From: Ramlibacter tataouinensis
Lineage (GTDB): Bacteria; Pseudomonadota; Gammaproteobacteria; Burkholderiales; Burkholderiaceae_C
Direction: 5' to 3'
Length of the DNA stretch: 22,856 nt
NCBI GenBank assembly: GCA_002427815.1
Contig: DIZF01000017.1
Location: 63,565-86,420 of the forward strand
Shown: one piece after another, positions 16,188 through 22,856 of the stretch
Position numbering within the stretch: the first letter of the stretch is position 1
Layout: each line of letters begins with the position of its first letter
The notes under the pieces: generated by a model
Seen by the model: the letters and a program-made list of their open reading frames with translations, nothing else
Database searches by the model: none
What the model was told of the DNA's origin: nothing
Made by a program: the position numbers and the translations under genes

Positions 16188-16271
16188 ATGTTCATCCACC
16201 GCAACGCCGTTATCGGGCACTCCAGCCGGGGAGCCTGGCCCTGGCGCCGGCCTCGCTACCTGCGTTCCTGA
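16188..16271 (+). CDS. trpL: Candidate trp operon leader peptide
   Basis: A 27-codon frame from ATG 16188 to TGA 16269-16271 with two Trp codons close together, Gly15-Ala-Trp-Pro-Trp19, about 100 nt before trpE. Trp is a rare residue, and a Trp-Pro-Trp in a short frame directly upstream of trpE is the hallmark of ribosome-mediated attenuation. The C-terminus is Arg-rich and ends in YLRS. No Shine-Dalgarno precedes the ATG, but it may be leaderless. The downstream RNA can form competing hairpins. It could still be a chance frame in GC-rich DNA; conservation of the Trp codons in relatives would decide. Confidence 0.5.
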   Translation: MFIHRNAVIGHSSRGAWPWRRPRYLRS

Positions 16272-16364
16272 CCGCACGGGGCAGCCCGTGCCCCGCGCCT
16301 CGCATGCCGAGGCATCCCGATTGAATGAACGCGGCCCGCCCGGCCGCCGAGCTTGTGGAGGCTC
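16231..16364 (+). promoter_or_regulatory. Candidate trp attenuator region with mutually exclusive hairpins and SD pairing
   Basis: After the Trp codons there are a GCACGGG/CCCGTGC hairpin (16274-16291) and a GCCTCG/CGAGGC hairpin (16297-16313). A second GCCTCGC at 16250-16256 can compete for CGAGGC. GAGCCT (16231-16236, ending in the first base of the first Trp codon) is complementary to AGGCTC (16359-16364), which contains part of the trpE ribosome-binding site. There is no T run after either hairpin, so if this is an attenuator it probably acts on trpE translation or through Rho rather than by intrinsic termination. Confidence 0.35.
16357..16361 (+). promoter_or_regulatory. Ribosome-binding site that sets the trpE start at TTG 16370
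   Basis: GGAGG lies 8 nt before TTG 16370, an ideal spacing. The upstream in-frame ATG at 16325 has no such element and would add 15 residues unlike the usual TrpE N-terminus. From TTG the product begins M-I-T-E-L-E-F-K-S-L. Confidence 0.8.
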
Positions 16365-16369
16365 ACCCC

Positions 16370-17869
16370 TTGATCACCGAACTGGAATTCAAAAGCCTTG
16401 CGTTGCAGGGCTACAACCGCATCCCGCTGATCGCCGAGGCTTTCGCGGACCTCGAAACGCCGTTGTCCCTTTACCTGAAGCTGGCCCATGCCAGGGACAG
16501 CGGCAAGCACAGCTTCCTGCTCGAATCCGTGGTCGGCGGCGAGCGCTTCGGCCGCTACAGCTTCATCGGACTGCCCGCGCGCACCTTGCTGCGTTCGAGC
16601 GGTTTCGGTGCGGATGCGAAGACCGAGGTCGTGAAAGACGGTCGCGTCATCGAAACCGCCCGCGGCAATCCGCTGGACTTCATCGCGCAGTACCAGCAGC
16701 GTTTCAAGGTGGCGCTGCGCCCCGGGTTGCCGCGCTTTTGCGGCGGGCTGGCCGGCTACTTCGGTTACGACACCGTGCGCCACATCGAAAAAAAGCTGGA
16801 GCAAAGCTGCCCGCCCGACACCCTGGGCTGCCCGGACATCCTGCTGCTGCAATGCGAGGAACTGGCCGTCATCGACAACCTGTCGGGCAAGCTGTACCTG
16901 ATCGTGTACGCCGATCCGGCCCAGGGCGAAGCCTTCGCCGACGGCAAGAAGCGGCTGCGTGAACTGAGGGACCTGCTCAAGTACTCGGTGAGCGCGCCGG
17001 TGATCCGGCAGACCCAGACCTTTCCGGCCGAGCGGGAATTCGCAAAAGCCGATTACATTGCCGCTGTGGAGCGTGCCAAGGAGCTCATCGCCGCCGGTGA
17101 TTTCATGCAGGTCCAGGTGGGTCAGCGCATCAAGAAGCGCTACACCGAGTCGCCGCTGTCGCTGTACCGTGCGCTGCGTTCATTGAACCCCAGTCCCTAC
17201 ATGTACTACTACCATTTCGGGGACTTCCATGTGGTCGGCGCGTCGCCCGAAATCCTGGTGCGGCAGGAGCAGACCCCCGAAGGCCAGAAGATCATCATCC
17301 GGCCCCTTGCGGGCACGCGGCCGCGCGGGGCCACGCCCGAGCGCGACAAGGTGATCGAGCAGGAACTGATCAACGACCCCAAGGAACGCGCCGAGCACGT
17401 GATGCTGATCGACCTGGCGCGCAACGACATCGGTCGCATCGCCAAGACCGGCACTGTCAAGGTGACCGAGGCTTTCGCGGTCGAGCGCTACAGCCACGTG
17501 ATGCACATCGTCAGCAACGTCGAAGGCCTCCTCAACGACGGCATGACCAGCATCGACGTGCTCAAGGCCACCTTCCCGGCCGGCACGCTGACGGGCGCAC
17601 CCAAGGTTCATGCCATGGAACTGATCGACCGGCTCGAGCCGACCAAGCGCGGCCTCTATGGCGGCGCCTGCGGCTACCTGAGCTACGCCGGCGACATGGA
17701 CGTGGCGATTGCGATCCGCACCGGCATCATCAAGGACCAGACGCTGTATGTGCAGGCCGCGGCCGGCGTGGTGGCCGACTCGGTGCCCGAGCTGGAATGG
17801 AAGGAAACCGAAGCCAAGGCGCGCGCCCTGCTGCGGGCCAGCGAGTTGGTCGAGGAGGGGCTGGAATGA
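16370..17869 (+). CDS. trpE: Anthranilate synthase component I
   Basis: A 499-aa large subunit that converts chorismate to anthranilate with ammonia supplied by TrpG, the first committed step to tryptophan. The N-terminal part has L50-L-E-S53, the feedback-inhibition motif where Trp binds. The C-terminal chorismate-binding domain has LINDPKERAEHVMLIDLARN, then GTLTGAPK at 405-412 and RGLYGGACGY, all typical and intact. The start is TTG 16370, set by GGAGG at 16357-16361; an ATG at 16325 is the alternative. Length fits the family. It opens the operon trpE-trpG-threonine aldolase-trpD-trpC, and trpG follows after 37 nt. Regulation by a Trp-rich leader is likely from the upstream sequence, and enzyme feedback inhibition is expected from the LLES motif. 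Confidence 0.97.
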   Translation: MITELEFKSLALQGYNRIPLIAEAFADLETPLSLYLKLAHARDSGKHSFLLESVVGGERFGRYSFIGLPARTLLRSSGFGADAKTEVVKDGRVIETARGNPLDFIAQYQQRFKVALRPGLPRFCGGLAGYFGYDTVRHIEKKLEQSCPPDTLGCPDILLLQCEELAVIDNLSGKLYLIVYADPAQGEAFADGKKRLRELRDLLKYSVSAPVIRQTQTFPAEREFAKADYIAAVERAKELIAAGDFMQVQVGQRIKKRYTESPLSLYRALRSLNPSPYMYYYHFGDFHVVGASPEILVRQEQTPEGQKIIIRPLAGTRPRGATPERDKVIEQELINDPKERAEHVMLIDLARNDIGRIAKTGTVKVTEAFAVERYSHVMHIVSNVEGLLNDGMTSIDVLKATFPAGTLTGAPKVHAMELIDRLEPTKRGLYGGACGYLSYAGDMDVAIAIRTGIIKDQTLYVQAAAGVVADSVPELEWKETEAKARALLRASELVEEGLE

Positions 17870-17906
17870 ACGCCGGCACCGAATGTCCAGTTTTCAGGAG
17901 CACCCC

Positions 17907-18479
17907 ATGAAGCTCCTGATGATCGACAACTACGACAGCTTCACCTACAACCTGGTGCAGTACTTCGGCGAGCTGGGGGCCCAGGTCGAGGTGTTTCGCA
18001 ACGACGAGATCACGGTGGAAGGCATCGCGCAACGCAAGCCCGACCGGTTGGTGATTTCGCCGGGCCCCTGCTCGCCGGCCGAAGCCGGGATTTCGGTCGA
18101 GGCGATCCGGCACTTCGCGGGCAAACTGCCGATCCTGGGCGTTTGCCTGGGACACCAGGCGGTGGGGGCCGCGTTCGGCGGCAGGGTCGTGCGGGCCCAC
18201 CAGCTGATGCACGGCAAGACCAGCGTGATCACAACCACGGGCGAAGGCGTTTTCGCCGGGCTGCCGCGGCAATTCACCGTCAACCGCTATCACTCGCTGG
18301 CGATCGAGAAGTCGTCCTGTCCGGCCGAACTGGCCACCACGGCCTGGACCGACGACGGCGAGATCATGGGCGTGCGGCACCGGCAGCTGGCCGTGCAGGG
18401 CGTCCAGTTCCATCCGGAATCCATCCTCACCGAGCACGGCCATGCCATGCTCAAGAACTTCCTGGAGCAGACATCATGA
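17907..18479 (+). CDS. trpG: Anthranilate synthase component II (glutamine amidotransferase)
   Basis: A 190-aa class I glutamine amidotransferase that releases ammonia from glutamine for TrpE. The N-terminus LLMIDNYDSFTYNLVQY is characteristic. The catalytic triad is visible as Cys80 in GVCLGHQ with His169 and Glu171 in QFHPES, and the oxyanion strand PGPCSP is present. ATG 17907 has CAGGAG upstream. The gene may also serve as PabA for 4-aminobenzoate synthesis, as many single-copy TrpG proteins do; this cannot be decided here. Its TGA overlaps the ATG of the threonine aldolase (ATGA at 18476-18479). Confidence 0.97.
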   Translation: MKLLMIDNYDSFTYNLVQYFGELGAQVEVFRNDEITVEGIAQRKPDRLVISPGPCSPAEAGISVEAIRHFAGKLPILGVCLGHQAVGAAFGGRVVRAHQLMHGKTSVITTTGEGVFAGLPRQFTVNRYHSLAIEKSSCPAELATTAWTDDGEIMGVRHRQLAVQGVQFHPESILTEHGHAMLKNFLEQTS

Positions 18480-19522
18480 CGACTGTTGTAGACCTTCGCA
18501 GCGACACGGTGACGCAGCCGACCCCCGGCATGCGCGCCGCGATGGCGGCGGCACCGCTGGGCGATGACGTGTTCGGCGACGACCCGAGCGTCAACGCCCT
18601 GCAGGACAAGATCGCAGCACTGCTGGGATTCGAGGCCGCCCTGTTCGTGCCGACCGGCACCCAAAGCAACCTCTGCGCGATCCTGTCGCACTGCCAGCGC
18701 GGCGACGAGTACATCGTCGGGCAGATGCAGCATTGCTACCGCTGGGAAGGCGGCGGCGCGGCGGTGTTCGGCAGCGTCCAGCCCCAGCCGCTGGAGCACC
18801 AGAGCGACGGCACGCTCGCGCTGGCGGACATCGAAGCGGCCGTCAAGCCGGACGATCCGCATTTCGCCCGCAGCCGCTTGCTGGCGCTGGAGAACACGCT
18901 GGGCGGCAAGTTGCTGCCGATGGCCTATGTCGAGCAGGCCACCGATCTGGCGCGACGCAAGGGTCTGGCGCGGCATCTGGACGGTGCCCGCCTGTTCAAC
19001 GCGGCCGTGGCCCAGGCGGCGGCGACCGGCGCCGACCCGCGGTCCGAGGCCCGGCGCATCGCGCAATGCTTCGACAGCGTCTCGGTCTGTTTCAGCAAAG
19101 GACTGGGCGCACCGGTGGGCTCGGCCTTGTGCGGTTCCAGGGACTACATCGCGCGCGCCCGGCGCATCCGCAAGATGGCCGGCGGCGCCATGCGGCAGTC
19201 GGGCATGCTGGCGGCAGCCGCATCATACGCCCTGGATCACCAGGTCGAGCGCCTGGCTGACGATCACGCCCTGGCCCGGCGCTTGGCCGAGGGCATGGCT
19301 GGAATCGAGGGCCTTCAGGTCGAGGCGCCCCATACCAACATCGTGTTTGTCGACCTGGTGGGCCCAGCCCGGGAGCGGTCCGCTCCCTTGCTCAAGCACC
19401 TCGCAGACCGGGGGGTGCTGGCGACCGGCCTGTACCGGCTGCGCTTCGCCACCCATCTGGATGTGCAGGCCGCCGGCATCGAGCGGGCCATCGCGGCGAT
19501 CCGCGGGTTCTTCGGCGCCTGA
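18476..19522 (+). CDS. ltaE: Low-specificity L-threonine aldolase
   Basis: A 348-aa PLP enzyme of the beta-eliminating lyase/aldolase group that cleaves L-threonine or L-allo-threonine to glycine and acetaldehyde. The N-terminus VDLRSDTVTQPTPGMRAAM is diagnostic. Other visible features are GDDVFGDDPSVNALQ, His86 in the HCYRWEGGG segment near PLP, HLDGARLFN with Asp169 and Arg172, and the Schiff-base Lys208 in SVCFSKGLGAPVGS. All expected residues are present and length is normal. It starts inside trpG by an ATGA overlap and is followed by trpD after 95 nt, so it sits inside the trp operon. A serine-hydroxymethyl or phenylserine aldolase role is possible within the family. How its product relates to tryptophan is unclear; glycine supply is one idea. 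Confidence 0.93.
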   Translation: MTTVVDLRSDTVTQPTPGMRAAMAAAPLGDDVFGDDPSVNALQDKIAALLGFEAALFVPTGTQSNLCAILSHCQRGDEYIVGQMQHCYRWEGGGAAVFGSVQPQPLEHQSDGTLALADIEAAVKPDDPHFARSRLLALENTLGGKLLPMAYVEQATDLARRKGLARHLDGARLFNAAVAQAAATGADPRSEARRIAQCFDSVSVCFSKGLGAPVGSALCGSRDYIARARRIRKMAGGAMRQSGMLAAAASYALDHQVERLADDHALARRLAEGMAGIEGLQVEAPHTNIVFVDLVGPARERSAPLLKHLADRGVLATGLYRLRFATHLDVQAAGIERAIAAIRGFFGA

Positions 19523-19617
19523 CCCAGCCATGCCCGATCGCGTCGCCGCGGCATGTTCATCGGCTTCGGCCTGAAGCTGGCTTTGTCCGACAATCCCACC
19601 GCTCACTAGGAGGCCTC

Positions 19618-20649
19618 ATGCCCATCACTCCCCAGGAGGCGCTGCAGCGCACCATCGAACACCGCGAGATCTTCCACGACGAGATGCTCAAGGTGGTCCG
19701 CATGATCATGAGCGGCGAGCTCTCGCCGGTGATGATGGCCGCGCTGATCACGGGCCTGCGCGTCAAGAAGGAAACCATCGGCGAGATCACCGCCGCGGCC
19801 CAGGTCATGCGCGAGTTTTCGACCAAGGTGAACGTGGCCGACAAGACCCACCTGGTGGACATCGTCGGCACCGGCGGCGACGGCTCGCACACTTTCAATA
19901 TCTCCACCTGCTCGATGTTCGTGGCTGCGGCGGCGGGGGCCAAGGTGAGCAAGCACGGCGGGCGCAGCGTTTCCAGCAAGAGCGGCAGCGCCGATGTGCT
20001 GGAAAGCCTGGGGCTGAACATCAACCTGCCGCCCGACGCCATCGCCCGGTGCATTGCCGAGGTGGGGATCGGCTTCATGTTCGCGCCCAATCACCATCCC
20101 GCCATGAAGAACGTGGCCCCCGTGCGCAAGGAGCTGGGCGTGCGCACCATCTTCAATATCCTGGGGCCGCTCACCAACCCGGCCGGTGCCCCCAACATCC
20201 TGATGGGCGTGTTCCACCCCGACCTCGTCGGCATCCAGGTCCGGGCGCTGCAACGGCTGGGCGCCGAGCACGCGCTGGTGGTGTACGGCCGCGACGGCAT
20301 GGACGAGGTGAGCCTGGGTGCCGCCACTATGGTGGGCGAACTCGTGAACGGCGAGATCCGCGAGTACGAAATCCATCCGGAGGATTTCGGCCTGCCGATG
20401 GCCAGCAACCGCTCGCTCAAGGTCGAAACCCCGGCAGAGTCGCGCCTCATGCTGATGAGCGTGCTGGATGACGAGCCCGGCGCCGCCCGCGACATCGTGG
20501 TTTTCAACACCGGCGCCGCCCTGTACGCGGCCAATGTCGTGGACAGAATCGAGGCCGGCATCGAGAAGTCGCGCGCCGCCATCGCATCGGGCGCGGCCAA
20601 GGCCAAACTCGAGCAGCTCGTCAAGCTGGCGAAGTCGCTGGCGGGCTGA
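19618..20649 (+). CDS. trpD: Anthranilate phosphoribosyltransferase
   Basis: A 343-aa enzyme that transfers phosphoribose from PRPP to anthranilate. The PRPP loop is G84-TGGDGSHTFNIST, and a second signature K112-HGGRSVSSKSGSADVLE binds metal and substrate. Further family stretches are PAMKNVAPVRKELGVRTIFN and GPLTNPAGAPNILMGV. The ATG at 19618 has an almost perfect ribosome-binding site, TAGGAGG at 19607-19613, stronger than others in the operon, perhaps offsetting the 95-nt gap after the aldolase. TrpC follows after 4 nt. Confidence 0.97.
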   Translation: MPITPQEALQRTIEHREIFHDEMLKVVRMIMSGELSPVMMAALITGLRVKKETIGEITAAAQVMREFSTKVNVADKTHLVDIVGTGGDGSHTFNISTCSMFVAAAAGAKVSKHGGRSVSSKSGSADVLESLGLNINLPPDAIARCIAEVGIGFMFAPNHHPAMKNVAPVRKELGVRTIFNILGPLTNPAGAPNILMGVFHPDLVGIQVRALQRLGAEHALVVYGRDGMDEVSLGAATMVGELVNGEIREYEIHPEDFGLPMASNRSLKVETPAESRLMLMSVLDDEPGAARDIVVFNTGAALYAANVVDRIEAGIEKSRAAIASGAAKAKLEQLVKLAKSLAG

Positions 20650-20653
20650 AGCC

Positions 20654-21445
20654 ATGTCTGACATCCTGAGCCAGATCGTCGCCGTCAAGCGCGAAGAGAT
20701 CGCTGCCGCCAAAAAGCGGGTTCCCCTGGAGGCCATCCGTGCCGACGCGCTGAGCCGGGTGCTGACGCGTGACTTCGAAGGCGCGCTGCGCCGCAAGATC
20801 GCGGCGGGACGAAGCGCCGTGATCGCGGAAATCAAGAAGGCCAGCCCGAGCAAGGGGCTGCTCCGTGCCGACTTCATTCCCGCTGACATTGCGCAAAGCT
20901 ATGCCGAGTCGGGCGCCGCCTGCCTGTCGGTGCTGACCGACCGCCAGTTCTTCCAGGGCCAGAACGACTACCTCAAGCAGGCCCGGGCTTCCTGCGACCT
21001 GCCGGTGCTGCGCAAGGACTTCATGGTCGATCCCTACCAGATCTACGAGTCGCGCTCGGTCGGGGCCGACTGCGTCCTGCTGATCGCCGCCTGCCTTCAG
21101 GATGAACAGATGGCCGAGCTGGAAGCGATCGCCCGCAGCCTGGACATGGCGGTGCTGGTCGAGGTGCACGACCGGGCCGAGCTCGAACGCGCGCTCAAGC
21201 TCAAGACGCCGTTGCTGGGAATCAACAACCGCAACCTGCACAGCTTCGAGGTGTCGCTCCAGACCACGCTGGACCTGCTCGGGCAGGTGCCGGCGGACCG
21301 GCTGGTGATCACCGAATCGGGCATCCAGACCCCGACCGACGTGAAACAGATGCGCGAGGCCGGCGTCCATGCCTTCCTGGTCGGCGAGGCTTTCATGCGG
21401 GCGGACGACCCGGGCGCGGCCCTGGTGGCCCTGTTCGGCCGCTGA
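20654..21445 (+). CDS. trpC: Indole-3-glycerol-phosphate synthase
   Basis: A 263-aa TIM-barrel enzyme that closes the indole ring, converting carboxyphenylamino-deoxyribulose phosphate to indole-glycerol phosphate. Active-site positions are Glu59 and Lys61 in IAEIKKASPSKG, Lys121 in LRKDFMVDPYQIYE, Glu170 in VLVEVHD, and the phosphate-binding segments GINNRNL and ESGI. It is a monofunctional TrpC: there is no trpF domain as in Escherichia coli. ATG 20654 lies 4 nt after the trpD stop, so translation is likely coupled. TrpF, TrpB and TrpA are not in the window and are presumably encoded elsewhere. Confidence 0.97.
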   Translation: MSDILSQIVAVKREEIAAAKKRVPLEAIRADALSRVLTRDFEGALRRKIAAGRSAVIAEIKKASPSKGLLRADFIPADIAQSYAESGAACLSVLTDRQFFQGQNDYLKQARASCDLPVLRKDFMVDPYQIYESRSVGADCVLLIAACLQDEQMAELEAIARSLDMAVLVEVHDRAELERALKLKTPLLGINNRNLHSFEVSLQTTLDLLGQVPADRLVITESGIQTPTDVKQMREAGVHAFLVGEAFMRADDPGAALVALFGR

Positions 21446-21457
21446 GCCCGGCGCCCA

Positions 21458-22294
21458 ATGCCGGCAGGACAGGCAGGCCAGGTCGAGCTGGCGCTGGACA
21501 GCGCTGAACCGGGACGCTTGCTGCGCTGGGAGCCCGAGCGCTGGCCCGTCGCGGAAGGCTGGCGCCCGGTCGTCGACGCTTTTCTGGCCAGCGATGCCGG
21601 GCTGCAGCTGGCTTCCTTTATCCGCGACCGGCTGGCCGCCGGAGCGATCATCTATCCGCCAAAGCCTTTTCGGGCGCTAGCACTCACTCCGTTGGGCCGC
21701 GTACGGGCCGTGGTGCTGGGCCAGGACCCGTACCACGGGCCCGGGCAGGCCGAGGGTCTTGCGTTTTCGGTGCCACCCGGCGTTCGGCCGCCGCCCTCGC
21801 TGCGCAACATCTTTCAGGAATTGCGGTGCGGGGCGGATGAGCCGGTGCCCGAGCACGGTTGCCTGGTGGCCTGGGCCGAGCGCGGCGTCCTGCTCCTCAA
21901 CACCAGTCTCACGGTCGAGGAGGGCCGGCCCGGCAGCCATGCCAAGAAGGGCTGGGAAACGCTGACCGACAGCCTGCTGGCCGAGGTTGCGGCCCGAGCC
22001 TCGCCTTGCGTCTACCTGCTCTGGGGAGCCCATGCCCAGGCCAAGGCCGGGCTGATCCAGGAAACGGCGTCGCAGCACGGCTGCGAGATCCTGGTCCTGC
22101 AGGCCAACCATCCGTCGCCGCTGTCGGCCCGCCGCCCGCCGGTTCCCTTCCTCGGGTGCGGCCATTTCGCCCTGGCGCGCGACTGGCTCGCAGCGCGCGG
22201 ACATCCTGGTCTGTTCGGCCCCTTGGGTGGGACGACCGGGCCGGCACCGGCCCGTGGCCCGTCAGTTGTCCCGACCCGCCCGCTCAAGGGGTGA
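21458..22294 (+). CDS. ung: Uracil-DNA glycosylase, family 1
   Basis: A 278-aa DNA repair enzyme that removes uracil from DNA. The water-activating motif GQD90-PYHG, the SVPPGVRPPPSLRNIF segment, the NTSLTV strand that binds uracil, and the H218-PSPLS minor-groove loop are all intact. It ends with the usual FLGCGHF then about 40 further residues rich in Gly/Pro, longer than most family members and perhaps disordered. The start ATG 21458 lies 12 nt after the trpC stop, so it may share the trp transcript. A 7-bp hairpin (22237-22254) in the 3' end of the coding sequence has no T run. Confidence 0.95.
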   Translation: MPAGQAGQVELALDSAEPGRLLRWEPERWPVAEGWRPVVDAFLASDAGLQLASFIRDRLAAGAIIYPPKPFRALALTPLGRVRAVVLGQDPYHGPGQAEGLAFSVPPGVRPPPSLRNIFQELRCGADEPVPEHGCLVAWAERGVLLLNTSLTVEEGRPGSHAKKGWETLTDSLLAEVAARASPCVYLLWGAHAQAKAGLIQETASQHGCEILVLQANHPSPLSARRPPVPFLGCGHFALARDWLAARGHPGLFGPLGGTTGPAPARGPSVVPTRPLKG

Positions 22295-22309
22295 AGGCCC
22301 CATCGCCGG

Positions 22310-22339
22310 CTGACCCTGACGGTTAAAACATGCTATATT
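22310..22339 (+). promoter_or_regulatory. Candidate promoter of the tRNA-tuf cluster
   Basis: CTGACC (22310-22315) and TATATT (22334-22339) are spaced by 18 nt, with a strong match at -10. The predicted start is around 22346, just before the mature tRNA-Tyr 5' end at 22352. Confidence 0.5.
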
Positions 22340-22351
22340 TCGAGGTTCGCC

Positions 22352-22437
22352 GGAGGGGTGCCCGAGTGGCTAAAGGGGGCAGACTGTAAATCTGTTGGCT
22401 TACGCCTACGATGGTTCGAATCCATCCTCCTCCACCA
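22352..22437 (+). tRNA. tRNA-Tyr (anticodon GTA)
   Basis: Acceptor stem GGAGGGG pairs with CTCCTCC, with one G-T pair. The anticodon GTA is at 22386-22388. A long variable arm (class II, as expected for tRNA-Tyr), a T arm GATGG-TTCGAAT-CCATC and an encoded CCA end are present. Length is 86 nt including CCA. Confidence 0.98.
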
Positions 22438-22550
22438 GCCTTCATTGTCGAGGCGGGCGAATGTGTTTGAAGTGGTTTTGTGTAGCGCGATGAGAGGAAC
22501 GGATCCGCTGAGGGTTCGGTGCCTGCCGGGGTCGTTGAAGTTCACCCGAT

Positions 22551-22624
22551 GCGGGAGTAGTTCAATGGTAGAACCTTAGCCTTCCAAGCTAATGACACGG
22601 GTTCGATTCCCGTTTCCCGCTCCA
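22551..22624 (+). tRNA. tRNA-Gly (anticodon TCC)
   Basis: Acceptor GCGGGAG pairs with TTCCCGC, with a G-T pair at the base. The anticodon stem TTAGC/GCTAA encloses CTTCCAA, so the anticodon is TCC (22583-22585). TTCGATT is the T loop, and discriminator T is followed by an encoded CCA. Confidence 0.98.
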
Positions 22625-22666
22625 CGAACCGCCGGGACAGCATTGATGGGCGCGGCAAAGAATTCA

Positions 22667-22741
<75 letters not shown>

Positions 22742-22749
22742 CGTTTAAT

Positions 22750-22773
22750 GGTGCGCGCTTTGAGCGCCGCACC
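22750..22773 (+). other. Hairpin between tRNA-Thr and tuf
   Basis: GGTGCG-CGCT and AGCG-C-CGCACC form a 10-bp stem with one bulged C and a TTG loop, 9 nt after the tRNA-Thr CCA. Four T residues follow at 22778-22781 after CCGG. It may be a processing site for tRNA release or a weak attenuator before tuf; the T run is too short and too distant for a confident terminator call. Confidence 0.45.
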
Positions 22774-22815
22774 CCGGTTTTAGTGATCGTCTAGTTACTT
22801 TTTCGGAGTCGAAAA

Positions 22816-22856
22816 ATGGCAAAAGCAAAATTTGAGCGGACCAAGCCGCACGTCAA
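22816..22856 (+). CDS. tuf: Elongation factor Tu, N-terminal start (partial)
   Basis: Only the first 13 full codons are inside the window. They read MAKAKFERTKPHV, the standard bacterial EF-Tu N-terminus, and position just after tRNA-Thr is the usual one for a tuf copy. CGGAG at 22804-22808 is the ribosome-binding site. EF-Tu carries aminoacyl-tRNA to the ribosome as a GTP complex. In related bacteria tRNA-Trp, secE, nusG and ribosomal protein genes follow. Confidence 0.96.
   Translation, partial: MAKAKFERTKPHV

Noticed and set aside
16297..16320. GCCTCG/CGAGGC hairpin as a classical intrinsic terminator of the trp leader
   Set aside because: The stem is followed by ATCCCGATTG, without a T run, so intrinsic termination is not supported.
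22237..22254. GC-rich perfect hairpin as a terminator for the trp-ung unit
   Set aside because: It lies inside the ung coding region and is not followed by a T run. Termination may be Rho-dependent or outside what can be read.

Overview
The window looks like a chromosomal segment of a high-GC betaproteobacterium, most likely Burkholderiales and possibly Alcaligenaceae (Bordetella/Achromobacter-like). This rests on the GC-rich codon use, the split tryptophan operon (trpE-trpG-trpD-trpC without trpF/B/A), the order gph-trp-ung, and the tRNA-Tyr/tRNA-Gly/tRNA-Thr/tuf cluster. The genus is inferred by eye, not from a search.

Layout. (1) 1-140 is the 3' end of a collagen-like Gly-X-Thr repeat protein. 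(2) 156-8935 holds a small DUF1488-type gene overlapping a giant cyclic beta-1,2-glucan synthase (ndvB, about 2837 aa), which makes osmoregulated periplasmic glucan. (3) 9210-12265 is a three-gene unit: an unknown helical protein, a two-domain KaiC/RAD55-type ATPase and a soluble histidine kinase. No response regulator is present. (4) 12291-14671 is a cell-envelope and stress-type island. It has a beta/gamma-crystallin plus glycine-zipper protein on the minus strand with a strong terminator. Divergently on the plus strand lie a BON-domain lipoprotein, a small glycine-zipper lipoprotein, a membrane-anchored SlyB-like C-terminal domain protein and a 49-aa lmo0937-type membrane protein. (5) 14770-16044 holds phosphoglycolate phosphatase (gph) convergent with a secreted chalcone-isomerase-like protein. 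(6) 16188-21445 is the tryptophan operon: a candidate leader peptide with a Trp-Pro-Trp motif, trpE (TTG start), trpG, an embedded L-threonine aldolase, trpD and trpC. (7) 21458-22294 is uracil-DNA glycosylase (ung). (8) 22352-22856 holds three tRNA genes and the start of tuf.

How the genes work together. TrpE/TrpG convert chorismate to anthranilate, TrpD adds phosphoribose, and TrpC closes the indole ring. The threonine aldolase overlaps trpG by an ATGA and is probably translationally coupled to it. The KaiC/kinase unit and the two divergent envelope genes share a candidate regulatory motif, a GTKCG...CGMAC dyad followed by AGAC. It occurs three times, each copy on the strand of the gene it precedes, which suggests a common stress-type regulon.

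The most notable leads are this shared motif, the trp leader that lacks an intrinsic terminator but can pair with the trpE ribosome-binding site, the aldolase inside the trp operon, and the KaiC-like protein lacking the cyanobacterial autophosphorylation residues. Very long antisense reading frames across ndvB and the kaiC-kinase region are codon-usage shadows.
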